Shown one piece after another: positions 10,247 to 19,625 of a stretch of 64,000 bases of DNA. Each line of letters starts with the position of its first letter. Positions within the stretch are counted from its first letter, which is position 1. This DNA is from Enterococcus sp. 5H. Lineage in GTDB: Bacteria > Bacillota > Bacilli > Lactobacillales > Enterococcaceae. Position numbers and translations under genes: made by a program. Location of the stretch: assembly GCF_028128615.1 (NCBI RefSeq), contig NZ_AMDP01000014.1, positions 124,001-188,000 on the forward strand, written 5' to 3'. The notes beneath the pieces were generated by a model. That model made no database searches. It saw only the letters and a program-made list of their open reading frames with translations, and was not told the DNA's origin.

Positions 10247-11530
10247 ATGAAAATCAGTGATATTTTAAAATCAGCTAGTTCAAATTTAATGCGCAATAAA
10301 GGCCGTACCATTTTAACGATAGTCGCTATTTTTATCGGAGCCTTTACAATAGCTTTAACAACAGGAGTTAATATCGGTGTTAATGACTATATCGACAAAC
10401 AAGTCGGCAGTGTCGGCGGTGAAAATCAAATCTTTGTTCAACCAAAAATGGAAGTCAGCATGGGAAACAGCGACGAACCGGCAAAATATGATCCCGATAA
10501 AAAAACAAGCTCTATGCAGCAACAACAAATGTTGGATGATAAAGATATAGAAAAAATTCAAGACGTTAAAGGAGTCAAAGATGTCAGCCCAGTCAGATCT
10601 GCTGCCATTGATTACATCGAAGGTAACAACGGTGAAAAATACGTATTTTCAGCAACAATGACCATGGATGACATGAATATTGATTTAGAAACAGGGAAAA
10701 AAGTTTCTCAAAAAAGTAGTGATTATGAAATCAATTTAGCACCAGAATATGTTAAATCACTAGGTTTCAAATCAAGCGAAGATGCCATCGGTAAAACAGT
10801 AAAATTAGGAGCGTCTTCTTCACTTGAAGGAAAAGAGGAAATAGTAGAAGCGAAAATTGTTGGTGTACGTAATACTAGCTTGATTCAAGGCGGTATGTCA
10901 TTGATGAATAGTGCTTTGATTGATAAGTTAGTATCGATTAATGAACAAGGGTTACCAGACAATTTAAAAAATAAATACGGTATGGTTGTTGCTGAAGCGG
11001 ATAAAAATAGCTCAAAAGAAGAAATCAACGCAATTAAAGAGCGTTTATCTGATGCTGGTTTCTCAAGCTCAACTGTTGAAGACGAGATTGGAATGATCCG
11101 AAATGTCATTAATGCTATTACAGGCGTTTTAACAATGTTTGGCGCAATTGCGTTATTAGCAGCAAGTTTCGGAATCATCAATACTTTGTATATGTCTGTT
11201 CAAGAACGGACGCGCGAAATTGGTTTAATGAAAGCAATGGGACTTGGTAGTGGGAAAGTCTTTATGATTTTCAGTGTTGAAGCTGCATTAATTGGTTTCT
11301 TAGGTTCAGTGTTAGGAATTTTAGGCGCGATGGGTGTAGGTGCGCTAGTTAACCAAGCAGCAGCTGATTCATTCTTAAAAGAACTGACAGGCTTTACATT
11401 AATTCAATTTTCGGCACCATATTCTGCGGTGATTATTTTAGTGATTATGTTGATTGCTTTCTTAGCAGGAACATTGCCAGCGAGAAGAGCCGCTAAGTTA
11501 GATCCGATTGAATCATTACGTTATGAGTAA
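10247..11530 (+). CDS. ABC transporter permease (FtsX/MacB type)
   Basis: Membrane partner of the upstream ATPase, 427 residues. A first helix (about residues 18-42, with LMRNKGRTILTIVAIFIG) is followed by a large extracytoplasmic domain to about residue 285, which contains a Gln-rich stretch near residue 88. Three C-terminal helices form the FtsX domain with the typical RTREIGLMKAMG coupling segment, and the protein ends with the family tail LPARRAAKLDPIESLRYE. The ribosome site GGAGGGG lies in the 3' end of the ATPase gene. A hairpin terminator follows. Confidence 0.93.
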   Translation: MKISDILKSASSNLMRNKGRTILTIVAIFIGAFTIALTTGVNIGVNDYIDKQVGSVGGENQIFVQPKMEVSMGNSDEPAKYDPDKKTSSMQQQQMLDDKDIEKIQDVKGVKDVSPVRSAAIDYIEGNNGEKYVFSATMTMDDMNIDLETGKKVSQKSSDYEINLAPEYVKSLGFKSSEDAIGKTVKLGASSSLEGKEEIVEAKIVGVRNTSLIQGGMSLMNSALIDKLVSINEQGLPDNLKNKYGMVVAEADKNSSKEEINAIKERLSDAGFSSSTVEDEIGMIRNVINAITGVLTMFGAIALLAASFGIINTLYMSVQERTREIGLMKAMGLGSGKVFMIFSVEAALIGFLGSVLGILGAMGVGALVNQAAADSFLKELTGFTLIQFSAPYSAVIILVIMLIAFLAGTLPARRAAKLDPIESLRYE

Positions 11531-11543
11531 AAGAAGTTAATTA

Positions 11544-11592
11544 GAAAGTGAGTAGTAAAAACGATAATAGTTTTTATTACCACTTTTTTTAT
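11544..11592 (+). terminator. Terminator after the ABC permease
   Basis: Stem GTGAGTAGTAAAAAC against GTTTTTATTACCAC followed by TTTTTTT. Its GTGAG...CTCAC-like base resembles several other terminators in this window and the head of the intergenic repeat family. Confidence 0.75.
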
Positions 11593-11676
11593 CCTCATAA
11601 GCATATTTTTTACCTCAACATTGATTTAGGAGTATACTAAGTTCACATTTTATTAAACAACGGAGGAATCAAAAAT

Positions 11677-12618
11677 ATGAAAGCAGTCGTAATCAATCAA
11701 TATGGAAGTAAAGATGAACTAACAGAACAAGATGTAACTCTACCAGAATTAAAAGCAAATCAAGTATTAATTAAAGAAAAAGCAACATCGATCAATCCGA
11801 TTGACTGGAAATTACGAGAAGGTTATTTAAAACAAATGTTTGATTGGGAATTTCCAATTATTTTAGGCTGGGATGTGGCAGGAGTGATTACTGAAGTGGG
11901 CAGCCAAGTGACAGACTGGCAAGTTGGTGATCGTGTTTTCGCTCGTCCGGAAACAACTCGTTTTGGTACGTATGCAGAAGAAACAATTGTAGATGAAAAT
12001 CTATTAGCAAAAATTCCAGAATCAGTTTCATTTGAAGAAGCTGCCGCAGTTCCTTTAGCTGGTTTAACAGCTTGGCAAGCACTTTTCGATCATGGTAAAT
12101 TACAAAAAGGCGAAAAAGTTTTAATTCATGCTGGAGCTGGCGGTGTGGGAACGTATGCTATCCAATTTGCTAAAGAAGCAGGTGCGTATGTGATTACTAC
12201 AGCGAGTGAAAAAAATCATGAGCTTTTGAAAAAATTAGGAGCAGATGAAGTGATTGATTATCATACCACTAATTTTGCAGATGTGTTAACTGACATTGAT
12301 CTAGTTTTTGATACAATGGGCGGAGACGTTCAAAAATCAAGCTTTTCTGTACTTAAACCAAACACAGGTCGGTTGATTTCAATTGTCGGGATTGCTGATG
12401 AAACGTTAGCAAAAGAAAAAAATATTCAAGCTGAAAGTATTTGGCTACAAACAAATGGTAAACAATTACAAGAAATCGCCGATTTGATGGCATCTGGTAA
12501 AGTTGTTTCAGTGATTGGTGAAGTTTTTCCGTTTTCAAGGCAAGGCATTTATGATGCACATGCTTTAAGTGAAACCCATCATGCAGTTGGTAAAATTGTG
12601 ATTAATATGGATAAGTAA
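11677..12618 (+). CDS. Zinc-free MDR-family NADPH-dependent oxidoreductase
   Basis: Medium-chain dehydrogenase/reductase of the quinone oxidoreductase type, 313 residues. The N-terminal catalytic fold contains SINPIDWKLREGY and GWDVAGVITEVG; the Rossmann domain has GAGGVGTYAIQFAK for NADPH binding near residue 150. The cysteines and histidines that bind zinc in alcohol dehydrogenases are absent, which points to reduction of quinones or enones. CGGAGGAA precedes the ATG. It is monocistronic; its 3' side runs into an intergenic repeat copy whose hairpin can act as terminator. The in vivo substrate is unknown. Confidence 0.9.
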   Translation: MKAVVINQYGSKDELTEQDVTLPELKANQVLIKEKATSINPIDWKLREGYLKQMFDWEFPIILGWDVAGVITEVGSQVTDWQVGDRVFARPETTRFGTYAEETIVDENLLAKIPESVSFEEAAAVPLAGLTAWQALFDHGKLQKGEKVLIHAGAGGVGTYAIQFAKEAGAYVITTASEKNHELLKKLGADEVIDYHTTNFADVLTDIDLVFDTMGGDVQKSSFSVLKPNTGRLISIVGIADETLAKEKNIQAESIWLQTNGKQLQEIADLMASGKVVSVIGEVFPFSRQGIYDAHALSETHHAVGKIVINMDK

Positions 12619-12675
12619 ATTGAGTTTTGAGAAAAAAGAAAAAATATTATGTGTAATGAGGATGGGACAGTATAA

Positions 12676-12947
12676 AGAGGCCAAGAAAAAAGTGTTTAGT
12701 TCAGAGAACCATTTAGGAACTGTGTAATATCAACTCGATTTTCTTTGTGTTTTACAGCAATAAGAAGGAATTCACGAAAATTGCTCTTCAAATTTGTGTG
12801 AAGGTCAACTTATTTCAGAAACCTTCAATGATCTTAGAGACTGATACGATTGTAACGAAGCACAGTGGTTGCTTCTGATTTCGCCGTTTATTCGGGTGTA
12901 GTGTGTGGAGTAAAACTGATTTTTAGTTTTACTCCACACACTTTTTT
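12676..12947 (-). repeat. Structured intergenic repeat, copy A (minus orientation)
   Basis: Read on the minus strand this starts with a perfect 17-bp hairpin (12901-12941, arms GTGTGTGGAGTAAAACT), then the conserved block ACCCGAATAAACGGCG, then about 200 bases closely matching copy D at 50099-50460, including AGCAATTTTCGTGAATTCC and TTCTTATTGCTGTAAAACAC. On the plus strand the hairpin is followed by TTTTTTG and would terminate transcription from the reductase gene. Confidence 0.8.
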
Positions 12948-13290
12948 GTAAATTACAACTATAAAATCCATTAATGGAATACTGGGAATATCAAATAATG
13001 AGTTTAACAATAAAAAGGTTGTTAATGAGAAAGAAACAGTGGAAGTGGAAATATAGTTTTTTTAAATATTTATTCCGTAAATTTATATTTGATATTTGCT
13101 ATAACAAAGGTTCACCACTCGAAATTGCTTTATTTGCACATAATAACAATTAAATTTACAAGTCTATTTCTTATCGATACACTTTCCCTTTATCTTTTTG
13201 GAAATTTAGATAGATATTTTTCTTGATAAATCTTCTACTCTAACGTAAATTGAAAAAGAAGTTATTTAGTATGAAAGAAGGCTGCTTATA
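12948..13290. other. AT-rich intergenic stretch
   Basis: No convincing gene, RNA or repeat was found here. It presumably holds the promoter of the permease-like gene at 13291, but no well-spaced -35/-10 pair stands out. Confidence 0.5.
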
Positions 13291-14394
13291 TTGAATCGAA
13301 TTTGCTCTTTTTTTATGAACGATCTCCTATTCTTATGTTCTCTTTTGATTGCACTTATTAGTTGCTTTTTTGGTGAATTTTCACTTGAATCAGTTGATTT
13401 TAAAGTCATTATTTGTCTTTTTGGATTAATGCTATTGGTCGCTAACATTGAAAAATTAGGTATTTTGAATTATATTGCGATAAAGTTAATTGATATCTCC
13501 TCCAATAGTCGTGTGTTGATTAGAAATATAACATTGTTATCTCTTTTTAGTTCAATGCTATTAACAAATGATGTCGCCATTTTGAGTCTTATGCCGATTT
13601 ATTTAACCATCACAAAAAAAATTCCAAACATGCATAATAAAATCACAGGTGCAGTTCTGTTGATTATCGCAGCAAATCTTGGGAGTAGTTTTTTTCCTTT
13701 TGGGAATCCACAAAATTTATTTTTATTTTCTTATTACTCATTAACAACAATTGAATTTTTCCGCTTGTCGTTTATCCTATTGTTTATATCTATTATTTTC
13801 TTAATCGTTTCATTCATGGGGCTTGAAAAGAAACTTCTTATAAATCAAGAAGAGACACTGCCACCACTTGATAAACGTAAAATTATTTATTTAATACTAA
13901 TTAGTTTAATAGTTCTTGCAGGTGTTTTTGATGTGTTAGCCTATTATATAGCCATACCTATCGCAGTTTTTTTTCTTTTCATTTATGACTCAAGTAGCTT
14001 GAAGAAAGTCGATTATCGTATACTTGCTACATTTCTTTTTTTCTTTATAGCTGTTGGTAACTTTGCTCAGCTAGAAGTTGTTTCAGTTATACTAAAAAAA
14101 CAATTTACCACAAATTCTACGACATTTGTTGGAAGCATTGTCCTCAGCCAAGTAATTAGTAACGTTCCCGCTGCTATTCTTATCGCTCCTTTTACTAATC
14201 AAGTACAGGCACTATTCTGGGGTGTAAATGTGGGCGGTTTGGGTACGATCATTGCTTCTTTAGCTAATCTGATTGGCTTTAGAATTTATAAGCAATATTA
14301 CCCTAGTCAATCAAAGCAGTTTTTACTAAAGTTTAGTATACTCAACCTGATTTTTTTAATTGCTTTTCTTGTAATATTTTGTTTTATATTATAA
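13291..14394 (+). CDS. SLC13/ArsB-like anion permease (YbiR type)
   Basis: An integral membrane protein of 367 residues with about ten hydrophobic helices. The pattern fits the ion transporter superfamily: SSMLLTNDVAILSLMPIYL in the first half and SQVISNVPAAILIAPF in the second, with the paired helix-break segments (TNDVA and SNVPA) typical of SLC13/ArsB/NhaD proteins. It probably moves an anion or organic acid; the substrate cannot be read from the sequence. The TTG start has AGAAGG about ten bases upstream; a later ATG at 13315 lacks a ribosome site. It stands alone. Confidence 0.75.
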   Translation: MNRICSFFMNDLLFLCSLLIALISCFFGEFSLESVDFKVIICLFGLMLLVANIEKLGILNYIAIKLIDISSNSRVLIRNITLLSLFSSMLLTNDVAILSLMPIYLTITKKIPNMHNKITGAVLLIIAANLGSSFFPFGNPQNLFLFSYYSLTTIEFFRLSFILLFISIIFLIVSFMGLEKKLLINQEETLPPLDKRKIIYLILISLIVLAGVFDVLAYYIAIPIAVFFLFIYDSSSLKKVDYRILATFLFFFIAVGNFAQLEVVSVILKKQFTTNSTTFVGSIVLSQVISNVPAAILIAPFTNQVQALFWGVNVGGLGTIIASLANLIGFRIYKQYYPSQSKQFLLKFSILNLIFLIAFLVIFCFIL

Positions 14395-14506
14395 AAAAAT
14401 AGCTGATTCAGTTTTGACTAACTCATTAAAAACATTACTATACACACTAGAGCAGTAATATACTAAGTCTATGCTTGTTCTTTCAATGGTACATTATTAC
14501 TTGAAA

Positions 14507-14546
14507 TAACAATTTTAACAGTGTCGGGTTTAAAATTGTTTTTATA
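14507..14546 (+). terminator. Hairpin downstream of the permease-like gene
   Basis: AACAATTTTAA and TTTAAAATTGTT form a stem around a GTGTCGGG loop, followed by a short T tract. AT-rich and weaker than the next hairpin; it could also be an operator. Confidence 0.45.
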
Positions 14547-14645
14547 TACTCGGTCACCATTATTAAATATTTGACCATATCTATCTCAGTACATTGTGAA
14601 TAAGCCGCACATATATTCACACTGCTACTTTTGCTAACTTTACAC

Positions 14646-14690
14646 CTAGAACTGAGCAATAAATTTTGTTCGGTTCTAGTTTTTTTGCAG
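14646..14690 (+). terminator. Terminator before the LysR gene end
   Basis: Stem CTAGAACTGAGCAA against TGTTCGGTTCTAG followed by seven T residues on the plus strand. It ends transcription coming from the 13291 gene or from an unrecognised short transcript in 14400-14645. Confidence 0.75.
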
Positions 14691-14694
14691 TTAC

Positions 14695-15582
14695 CTATTC
14701 AGAAAAATAGGTAAGAATGCTATCTAAAACAAAATTTTCGATGTTCAAATGATTTTTCTTTTTCTGTCTGCAGACAGTTACTTTCCATGAAAGTGGGTTG
14801 TGAATTCGAACCGCTTTATAATCTCTTTCCTGAATAAAATCTTTCACAGGAGCAGGTAGGATGGTTAAAAATGGTGTATCAAAGGTAGTTTTTAGTAACA
14901 GATCCCAAGCGCCTGATTGGATTTTAACTTTAGGTTTTAGATTACGTTTATCAAAATAGCTCATAACAAGGTGATGAATCATGAAGGTATCATTAAATAA
15001 GGCTAAAGGTTCTTTGGCAAGTTCTTCCCACGAAATAAAATCTTTAGCAGCATAGGGATTACTTGTACTCATAAAAGCATAAAGTTCATCTTCCACCAAT
15101 GTATATTCTTCTGTTGCAGCAAGCTCTGTTGGCTGCAGTAAAATAGCTAAATCAATTTCATTGACCAACAACATTTTTTTCAACTCATAAGCACCTTCTT
15201 CTACAATGTTGATCCGAATTTCCGGATGCTCAAGAATAAAATTCGATAAAAAATTAGCGAAAACTAATGAAAGAATCAACGGCGGAATTCCAATGGTAAT
15301 ACTTCCTTTTAAAAAACCGTTCTTGTCTTCTAAGTGTTTCATCATTTCATCGTATGTAGTAATAACATCTAAAGCTTGTTCATAAAAAAGTTCTCCGACA
15401 GCAGTTAAAGACGATAATTTTCCTTGATTACGTTCAAAAAGGGCAACATTTTCTTCTTCTTCAAAGTTTTTAATCATTTTACTTAATGCAGGTTGGGATA
15501 AATGCATTCTTTTAGCAGCAGTAGATAAATTATTGTCAGAATCAACTATCGTAACAAAATATTTTAGCTGTTTAATATCCAT
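14695..15582 (-). CDS. LysR-family transcriptional regulator
   Basis: A 295-residue regulator with an N-terminal winged helix (MDIKQLKYFVTIVDSDN, then AAKRMHLSQPALSKMIKNFE) and a C-terminal periplasmic-binding-like effector domain. It is transcribed away from the CoA transferase operon starting at 15737, the classic arrangement for a LysR activator of an adjacent catabolic operon. A perfect inverted repeat in the shared upstream region is the likely binding site. A CoA or keto acid intermediate of the operon is the probable inducer, by inference only. Confidence 0.93.
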   Translation of the reverse strand: MDIKQLKYFVTIVDSDNNLSTAAKRMHLSQPALSKMIKNFEEEENVALFERNQGKLSSLTAVGELFYEQALDVITTYDEMMKHLEDKNGFLKGSITIGIPPLILSLVFANFLSNFILEHPEIRINIVEEGAYELKKMLLVNEIDLAILLQPTELAATEEYTLVEDELYAFMSTSNPYAAKDFISWEELAKEPLALFNDTFMIHHLVMSYFDKRNLKPKVKIQSGAWDLLLKTTFDTPFLTILPAPVKDFIQERDYKAVRIHNPLSWKVTVCRQKKKNHLNIENFVLDSILTYFSE

Positions 15583-15616
15583 AATCAGAACCTCCTGATT
15601 CTATAGTTGAATTTAT

Positions 15617-15639
15617 ACCTATAACTTTAACATATAGGT
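15617..15639. promoter_or_regulatory. Candidate LysR operator
   Basis: Perfect inverted repeat ACCTATA-N9-TATAGGT in the divergent region between the LysR gene and the CoA transferase operon. An overlapping second half-site (CTATAG near 15601) is typical of LysR double sites. Confidence 0.6.
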
Positions 15640-15736
15640 CGTATGAAAAAAAAGTCTTAGACAGAAGGGATTTACATTGTTATTATTGAATCACAAACAA
15701 ATGCAAGCGTTTTATCCGGAGGTTTGGAGGAGTATT

Positions 15737-16408
15737 ATGAAGCAAGTAAAAAAGGAAGAATTGATGAATTTTATTCATAGCGGTGACACAATCATGATTG
15801 GCGGCTTTGTGTCTGTTGGTATTCCTGAAACAATTATTGATCAAATTAGTCAAAGTCAAGTCGACCATTTAACGATTATCAGCAATGATACGGGTGTTTT
15901 TTCAGGGGAGGATCAAGCTTTACTTGGCACTGGAAAGTTAATAATACAGCGGAAAGTAGACAAGGTTATTGCTTCACACATAGGTACGAATAGTGAAACT
16001 GGAAGACAAATGATTCATAACGAACTTGAGGTTGAGCTAACACCGCAAGGAACTTTAGCAGAAAAGATCCATGCAGGAGGTTCTGGCCTTGGCGGATTTT
16101 TGACACCAACTGGGTTAGGAACTGTTGTAGCACAAGGCAAGCAAGTTGTAACGGTAGATGGACAAGATTTTCTCTTAGAAAAAGCATTAAGAGCCGATGT
16201 TGCTATTATTAAAGCACACAAAGCAGATGAGTTAGGCAATTTAATTTATAAACAAGCAGCTCGAAACTTTAATCCAGTAATGGCATTAGCTGCTAAAACG
16301 GTCATCGTTGAGGTAGATGAACTTGTGAAAGCAGGCGAACTTGACCCAGAAGAAATCATCACACCTTTTGTGGTTGTCGATAAAATTTTGGTGAAGGAGA
16401 GCGTATGA
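15737..16408 (+). CDS. 3-oxoacid CoA-transferase subunit A (AtoD/ScoA-like)
   Basis: Alpha subunit of a family I CoA transferase that moves CoA from an acyl-CoA to a 3-oxoacid such as acetoacetate. The ATG at 15737 follows GGAGGAG; an upstream in-frame TTG at 15677 would add 20 residues that do not fit the family, so it is rejected. The 223-residue protein has the segments SGDTIMIGGFVSVGIPE and GGSGLGGFLTPTGLGT, and ends near RNFNPVMALAAKTVIVEVDE, the usual subunit A landmarks. It overlaps subunit B by four bases. Confidence 0.93.
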   Translation: MKQVKKEELMNFIHSGDTIMIGGFVSVGIPETIIDQISQSQVDHLTIISNDTGVFSGEDQALLGTGKLIIQRKVDKVIASHIGTNSETGRQMIHNELEVELTPQGTLAEKIHAGGSGLGGFLTPTGLGTVVAQGKQVVTVDGQDFLLEKALRADVAIIKAHKADELGNLIYKQAARNFNPVMALAAKTVIVEVDELVKAGELDPEEIITPFVVVDKILVKESV

Positions 16409-17064
16409 TGCAGCAAAAACAATTATCAGCGAAAGAAAAAATTAGTCAACGTGTAGCCAAAGAGTTTAAAAATGGCGATGTTGTGAATCTAGGGATTGGG
16501 ATGCCTACGCTGGTGGCAAATTACATTGATCCTGAGATTACGGTTTTTTTACAATCAGAAAATGGCGTTGTTGGAATTGATAAACCGACATCGGAGCAAC
16601 AATCTCCAACCTTAGTTAATGCTGGCGGTGCACCGGCAGGTATTATCCAAGGCGGTGCGTTTATTGATAGCTTGACATCTTTTTCTTTAATTAGAGGCGG
16701 GCACATTGATATTACGGTATTAGGCGGATTACAAGTGGATCAAGAAGGAAATCTGGCTAATTGGATGATCCCGGGAAAATTGGTTCCTGGAATGGGTGGT
16801 GCCATGGATTTAGTTGTTGGTGCAAAAAAAGTTATCATTGCAATGGAGCATACTACAAAAAATAATGAGCCCAAGTTGTTGAAAACATGTGAATTGCCTT
16901 TAACAGCGAGTGGGGTTGTTTCGATGATTATTACTGAATTAGGGGTTTTTGAATTTGTCGATGGACAATTAACGCTTACTGAAATCGCTGAAGAAAGTAG
17001 TTTAGAAGAAATCAAAGCGAAAACTGAAGCGGAATTTGGAATATATCAAGCATTACTTGTTTAA
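16405..17064 (+). CDS. 3-oxoacid CoA-transferase subunit B (AtoA/ScoB-like)
   Basis: Beta subunit with the catalytic glutamate (Glu52 from the first Met) in SENGVVGI, which forms the CoA thioester intermediate. Other family landmarks are VNLGIGMPTLVANYI, NAGGAPAGII and GGHIDITVLGGLQVDQEGNL. Its length of 219 residues is normal. The start overlaps the stop of subunit A in an ATGATG context, so the two subunits are translationally coupled. In this operon it most likely activates acetoacetate released by the cleavage enzyme encoded at 20413. Confidence 0.94.
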   Translation: MMQQKQLSAKEKISQRVAKEFKNGDVVNLGIGMPTLVANYIDPEITVFLQSENGVVGIDKPTSEQQSPTLVNAGGAPAGIIQGGAFIDSLTSFSLIRGGHIDITVLGGLQVDQEGNLANWMIPGKLVPGMGGAMDLVVGAKKVIIAMEHTTKNNEPKLLKTCELPLTASGVVSMIITELGVFEFVDGQLTLTEIAEESSLEEIKAKTEAEFGIYQALLV

Positions 17065-17084
17065 TGGGAAAAGGAGTTTAGCAT

Positions 17085-18275
17085 ATGAGAGAAGTTGTGG
17101 TTGTAACAGCAATGAGAACGCCAATTGGTACTTTTGGAGGAGCTTTGGCAGATTTTTCAGCTGTTGATTTAGGTGTGAAAGCTGTTGAAGGAGTATTAAA
17201 GAAATCAGGTATAAAAAAAGAATTAATTGAAGAAGTGATTATTGGCAATGTTTTATCAGCAGGAAAAGGGCAAAATGTAGCACGGCAAATTGCTGTAAAA
17301 TCGGGGCTTCCATTTTCAGTCCCGGCTTCAACAGTGGGAAATGTTTGTGGTTCAGGTCTAAAAGCTGTGATTAGCGGCGCGCAAGCAATTCTTTCAGGTG
17401 ATCGTGAGGTCGTTTTAGTTGGTGGCAGTGAAAGTATGAGTCAGGCAGGATATGTTTCTTCTGATAGTCGTTGGGGCTTGCGAATGGGACATGGACAATT
17501 AACGGATACAATTTTATCTGATGGTTTAACAGATGCCTTTTCTGGTATTCATATGGGGATTACTGCTGAGAATCTAGCTGAGAAGTTTGCGATTAGCCGA
17601 GAAGAGCAAGATATTTTTGCGTTAAACAGTCAAGCAAAAGCATTGGTGGCAATAGAAACACATGTTTTTGATGAACAAATTGTGCCTATTACGATTGAAA
17701 GAAAAAAACAAGAACCGTTAGTAATGACTACCGATGAAGGTCCACGCTCAGGTTTATCTATTGAAAAATTAGGGAAACTAAAAGCTGTGTTTAAAGAATC
17801 TGGCACGGTCACTGCTGGCAATGCTTCTGGTATTAATGACGGAGCAGCGATGATACTTTTGATGAGTAAGGAAAAAGCTGAAGCTCTAAATATTTCTTAT
17901 ATGGCAACGATTAAAGGGTATGCTTTTGAAGGCGTAGAGCCAGATATTATGGGATATGGTCCGGTAATTTCTACGAGAAAAGTATTGGAAAAAGTTGGGA
18001 TGACGATTGATGAAATTGATTTGATTGAATCTAATGAAGCCTTTGCGGCGCAATCGATTACAGTAGCGAGAGAATTAGGCTTGGATTTAGAGAAAACAAA
18101 TATTCATGGTGGAGCAATTGCTTTAGGACATCCAATCGGCGCTTCTGGAGCCAGAATTTTAACGACACTGCTTTATGGTTTGGAAGAGACAAAAGGGAAA
18201 GCTGGTTTAGCCACTTTATGTGTTGGTGGCGGTATGGGTGTGTCTGTGATTGTTGAGCGAAAGGGGTCTGAATGA
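17085..18275 (+). CDS. Acetyl-CoA acetyltransferase (thiolase II)
   Basis: Cleaves acetoacetyl-CoA with CoA into two acetyl-CoA, or runs in reverse. The 396-residue length is standard. The active-site nucleophile is Cys88 in GNVCGSGLKAV; the C-terminal motifs are GGAIALGHPIGASGARI and CVGGGMGV. AAAGGAG precedes the ATG. Its position after the CoA transferase genes argues for the degradative direction. It is probably distinct from the mevalonate pathway thiolase (the MvaE fusion of enterococci), which is not in this window. The stop overlaps the permease start by four bases. Confidence 0.95.
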   Translation: MREVVVVTAMRTPIGTFGGALADFSAVDLGVKAVEGVLKKSGIKKELIEEVIIGNVLSAGKGQNVARQIAVKSGLPFSVPASTVGNVCGSGLKAVISGAQAILSGDREVVLVGGSESMSQAGYVSSDSRWGLRMGHGQLTDTILSDGLTDAFSGIHMGITAENLAEKFAISREEQDIFALNSQAKALVAIETHVFDEQIVPITIERKKQEPLVMTTDEGPRSGLSIEKLGKLKAVFKESGTVTAGNASGINDGAAMILLMSKEKAEALNISYMATIKGYAFEGVEPDIMGYGPVISTRKVLEKVGMTIDEIDLIESNEAFAAQSITVARELGLDLEKTNIHGGAIALGHPIGASGARILTTLLYGLEETKGKAGLATLCVGGGMGVSVIVERKGSE

Positions 18276-19591
18276 TGGCCATCTTAGCAATTATAGGTGT
18301 AATTTTTGCCACAGGCTTAATTATTTATCTATCCCTTAAAGGGTTTAACATCCTAGTCATTTCACCGTTATGTGCATTGTTGGTGATTGTAACCAATCAA
18401 ATGCCGGTTTTGGACAGTTTGTTAAAAGGAACTAATTCTTATATGGGCGGTTTATCGGGATTTGTGGCATCATTTTTCATTATTTTCTTGTTGGGCTCAG
18501 TCTTGGCGAAATATATTGAAACAAGTGGTGCAGCCAATTCAATTGCAAATGGTATTTTAAAATTAACAGGAACTGAGAAACCATTTTCTGTTTTAGTTGC
18601 AATCTTTTTGATGAGCTTGTTGTTGACTTATGGCGGTGTTAGTCTATTCGTAGTGTTGTTTGCAGTTGTTCCTTTAGCGAGAAATTTATTTGAAAAACTT
18701 AATATTCCTTGGCGTTTAATTATTACGCCCTATTTTCTTGGTGTTGGCACAGTAACGATGACGATGATGCCGGGCACACCTTCAATTCAAAATGTAATTC
18801 CGACGATGACGTTAGGAACTACTTTAACTGCTGCTCCGATATTGGGAATTGTAGCCTCTGTTGTAGCAACAGTCTGGGGTATTTGGTGCATGAAACGCGA
18901 GCTGAAAATAGCCCTAGCTAACGGTGAAACATTCGATCCCAAATATTCTAAAAAAGAGGATCAAGATGAGCAGAAGAAAAATCCTAGTCTTGGAGTAAGT
19001 TTGCTGCCATTAGTAACGCTAATCGTGATTATTTTTGTTGGGAGTTTCCTAAAAATCAGTAATATTATTATCCCAGCTTTGGCAATCTCAATTATTGTCT
19101 CTGCTATTGGGTTTAATTCATATGTTGTTAGCCACAAAGAAGTGTTGAACTTAGGGGCAACTGGTGCCATTTCACCAACGATTTTCTCAGCTTCAGCAGT
19201 TGGTTTCGGTTCAGTAGTGGCTTCTGCGGCAGGTTTTCAAACAATCTTGGAAGGGATTCAAAATATTCCCGGCAATCCATTAATTAGTTTGTCCGTCTTA
19301 ACAGGCGCAATGGCTGGTGTAACAGGTTCATCTTCAGGAGCGTTAGGTATTGTTATGAATAACTTTGTCCAACCTTATGTGGAGATGGGGATTGAACCAG
19401 CAGTAATTCATCGAATGTCAGCGATTGCATCAGGTGTGTTGACTTGCTTACCTCAATGTGGTGCACTGTTGTCGATGTACGCGTTAACTGGGTTAACTCA
19501 TAAAGAAACCTATAAAAACTTATTTATTTCTGTCGTTGTCGGTAGTTTTATTGCGTTTATTGCAGCATTATTGATTGCTGTTATATTTTAA
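18272..19591 (+). CDS. GntP-family permease
   Basis: A secondary transporter of 439 residues with about 12 hydrophobic helices. Features include LTYGGVSLFVVLFAVVPLAR, TMMPGTPSIQNVIPT and the C-terminal VTGSSSGALGIVM with GVLTCLPQCGALL, as in GntP-type carboxylate permeases (gluconate, hydroxybutyrate and relatives). A GntP-type permease also sits beside scoAB in Bacillus. The ATGA overlap with the thiolase gene places it firmly in the operon, so it should import the operon's substrate, probably an organic acid. The substrate itself cannot be named. Confidence 0.9.
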   Translation: MMAILAIIGVIFATGLIIYLSLKGFNILVISPLCALLVIVTNQMPVLDSLLKGTNSYMGGLSGFVASFFIIFLLGSVLAKYIETSGAANSIANGILKLTGTEKPFSVLVAIFLMSLLLTYGGVSLFVVLFAVVPLARNLFEKLNIPWRLIITPYFLGVGTVTMTMMPGTPSIQNVIPTMTLGTTLTAAPILGIVASVVATVWGIWCMKRELKIALANGETFDPKYSKKEDQDEQKKNPSLGVSLLPLVTLIVIIFVGSFLKISNIIIPALAISIIVSAIGFNSYVVSHKEVLNLGATGAISPTIFSASAVGFGSVVASAAGFQTILEGIQNIPGNPLISLSVLTGAMAGVTGSSSGALGIVMNNFVQPYVEMGIEPAVIHRMSAIASGVLTCLPQCGALLSMYALTGLTHKETYKNLFISVVVGSFIAFIAALLIAVIF

Positions 19592-19625
19592 AAAATAGAT
19601 CGTATAAATTAGGGGGAAGAATAAA

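Noticed and set aside
12676-12947. Possible insertion sequence in the long gap after the reductase gene
   Set aside because: There is no transposase frame; the sequence matches the short structured repeat family instead.
15677-15736. A longer N-terminus for CoA transferase subunit A
   Set aside because: The upstream TTG would skip a strong GGAGGAG site, and the added residues do not fit the family.
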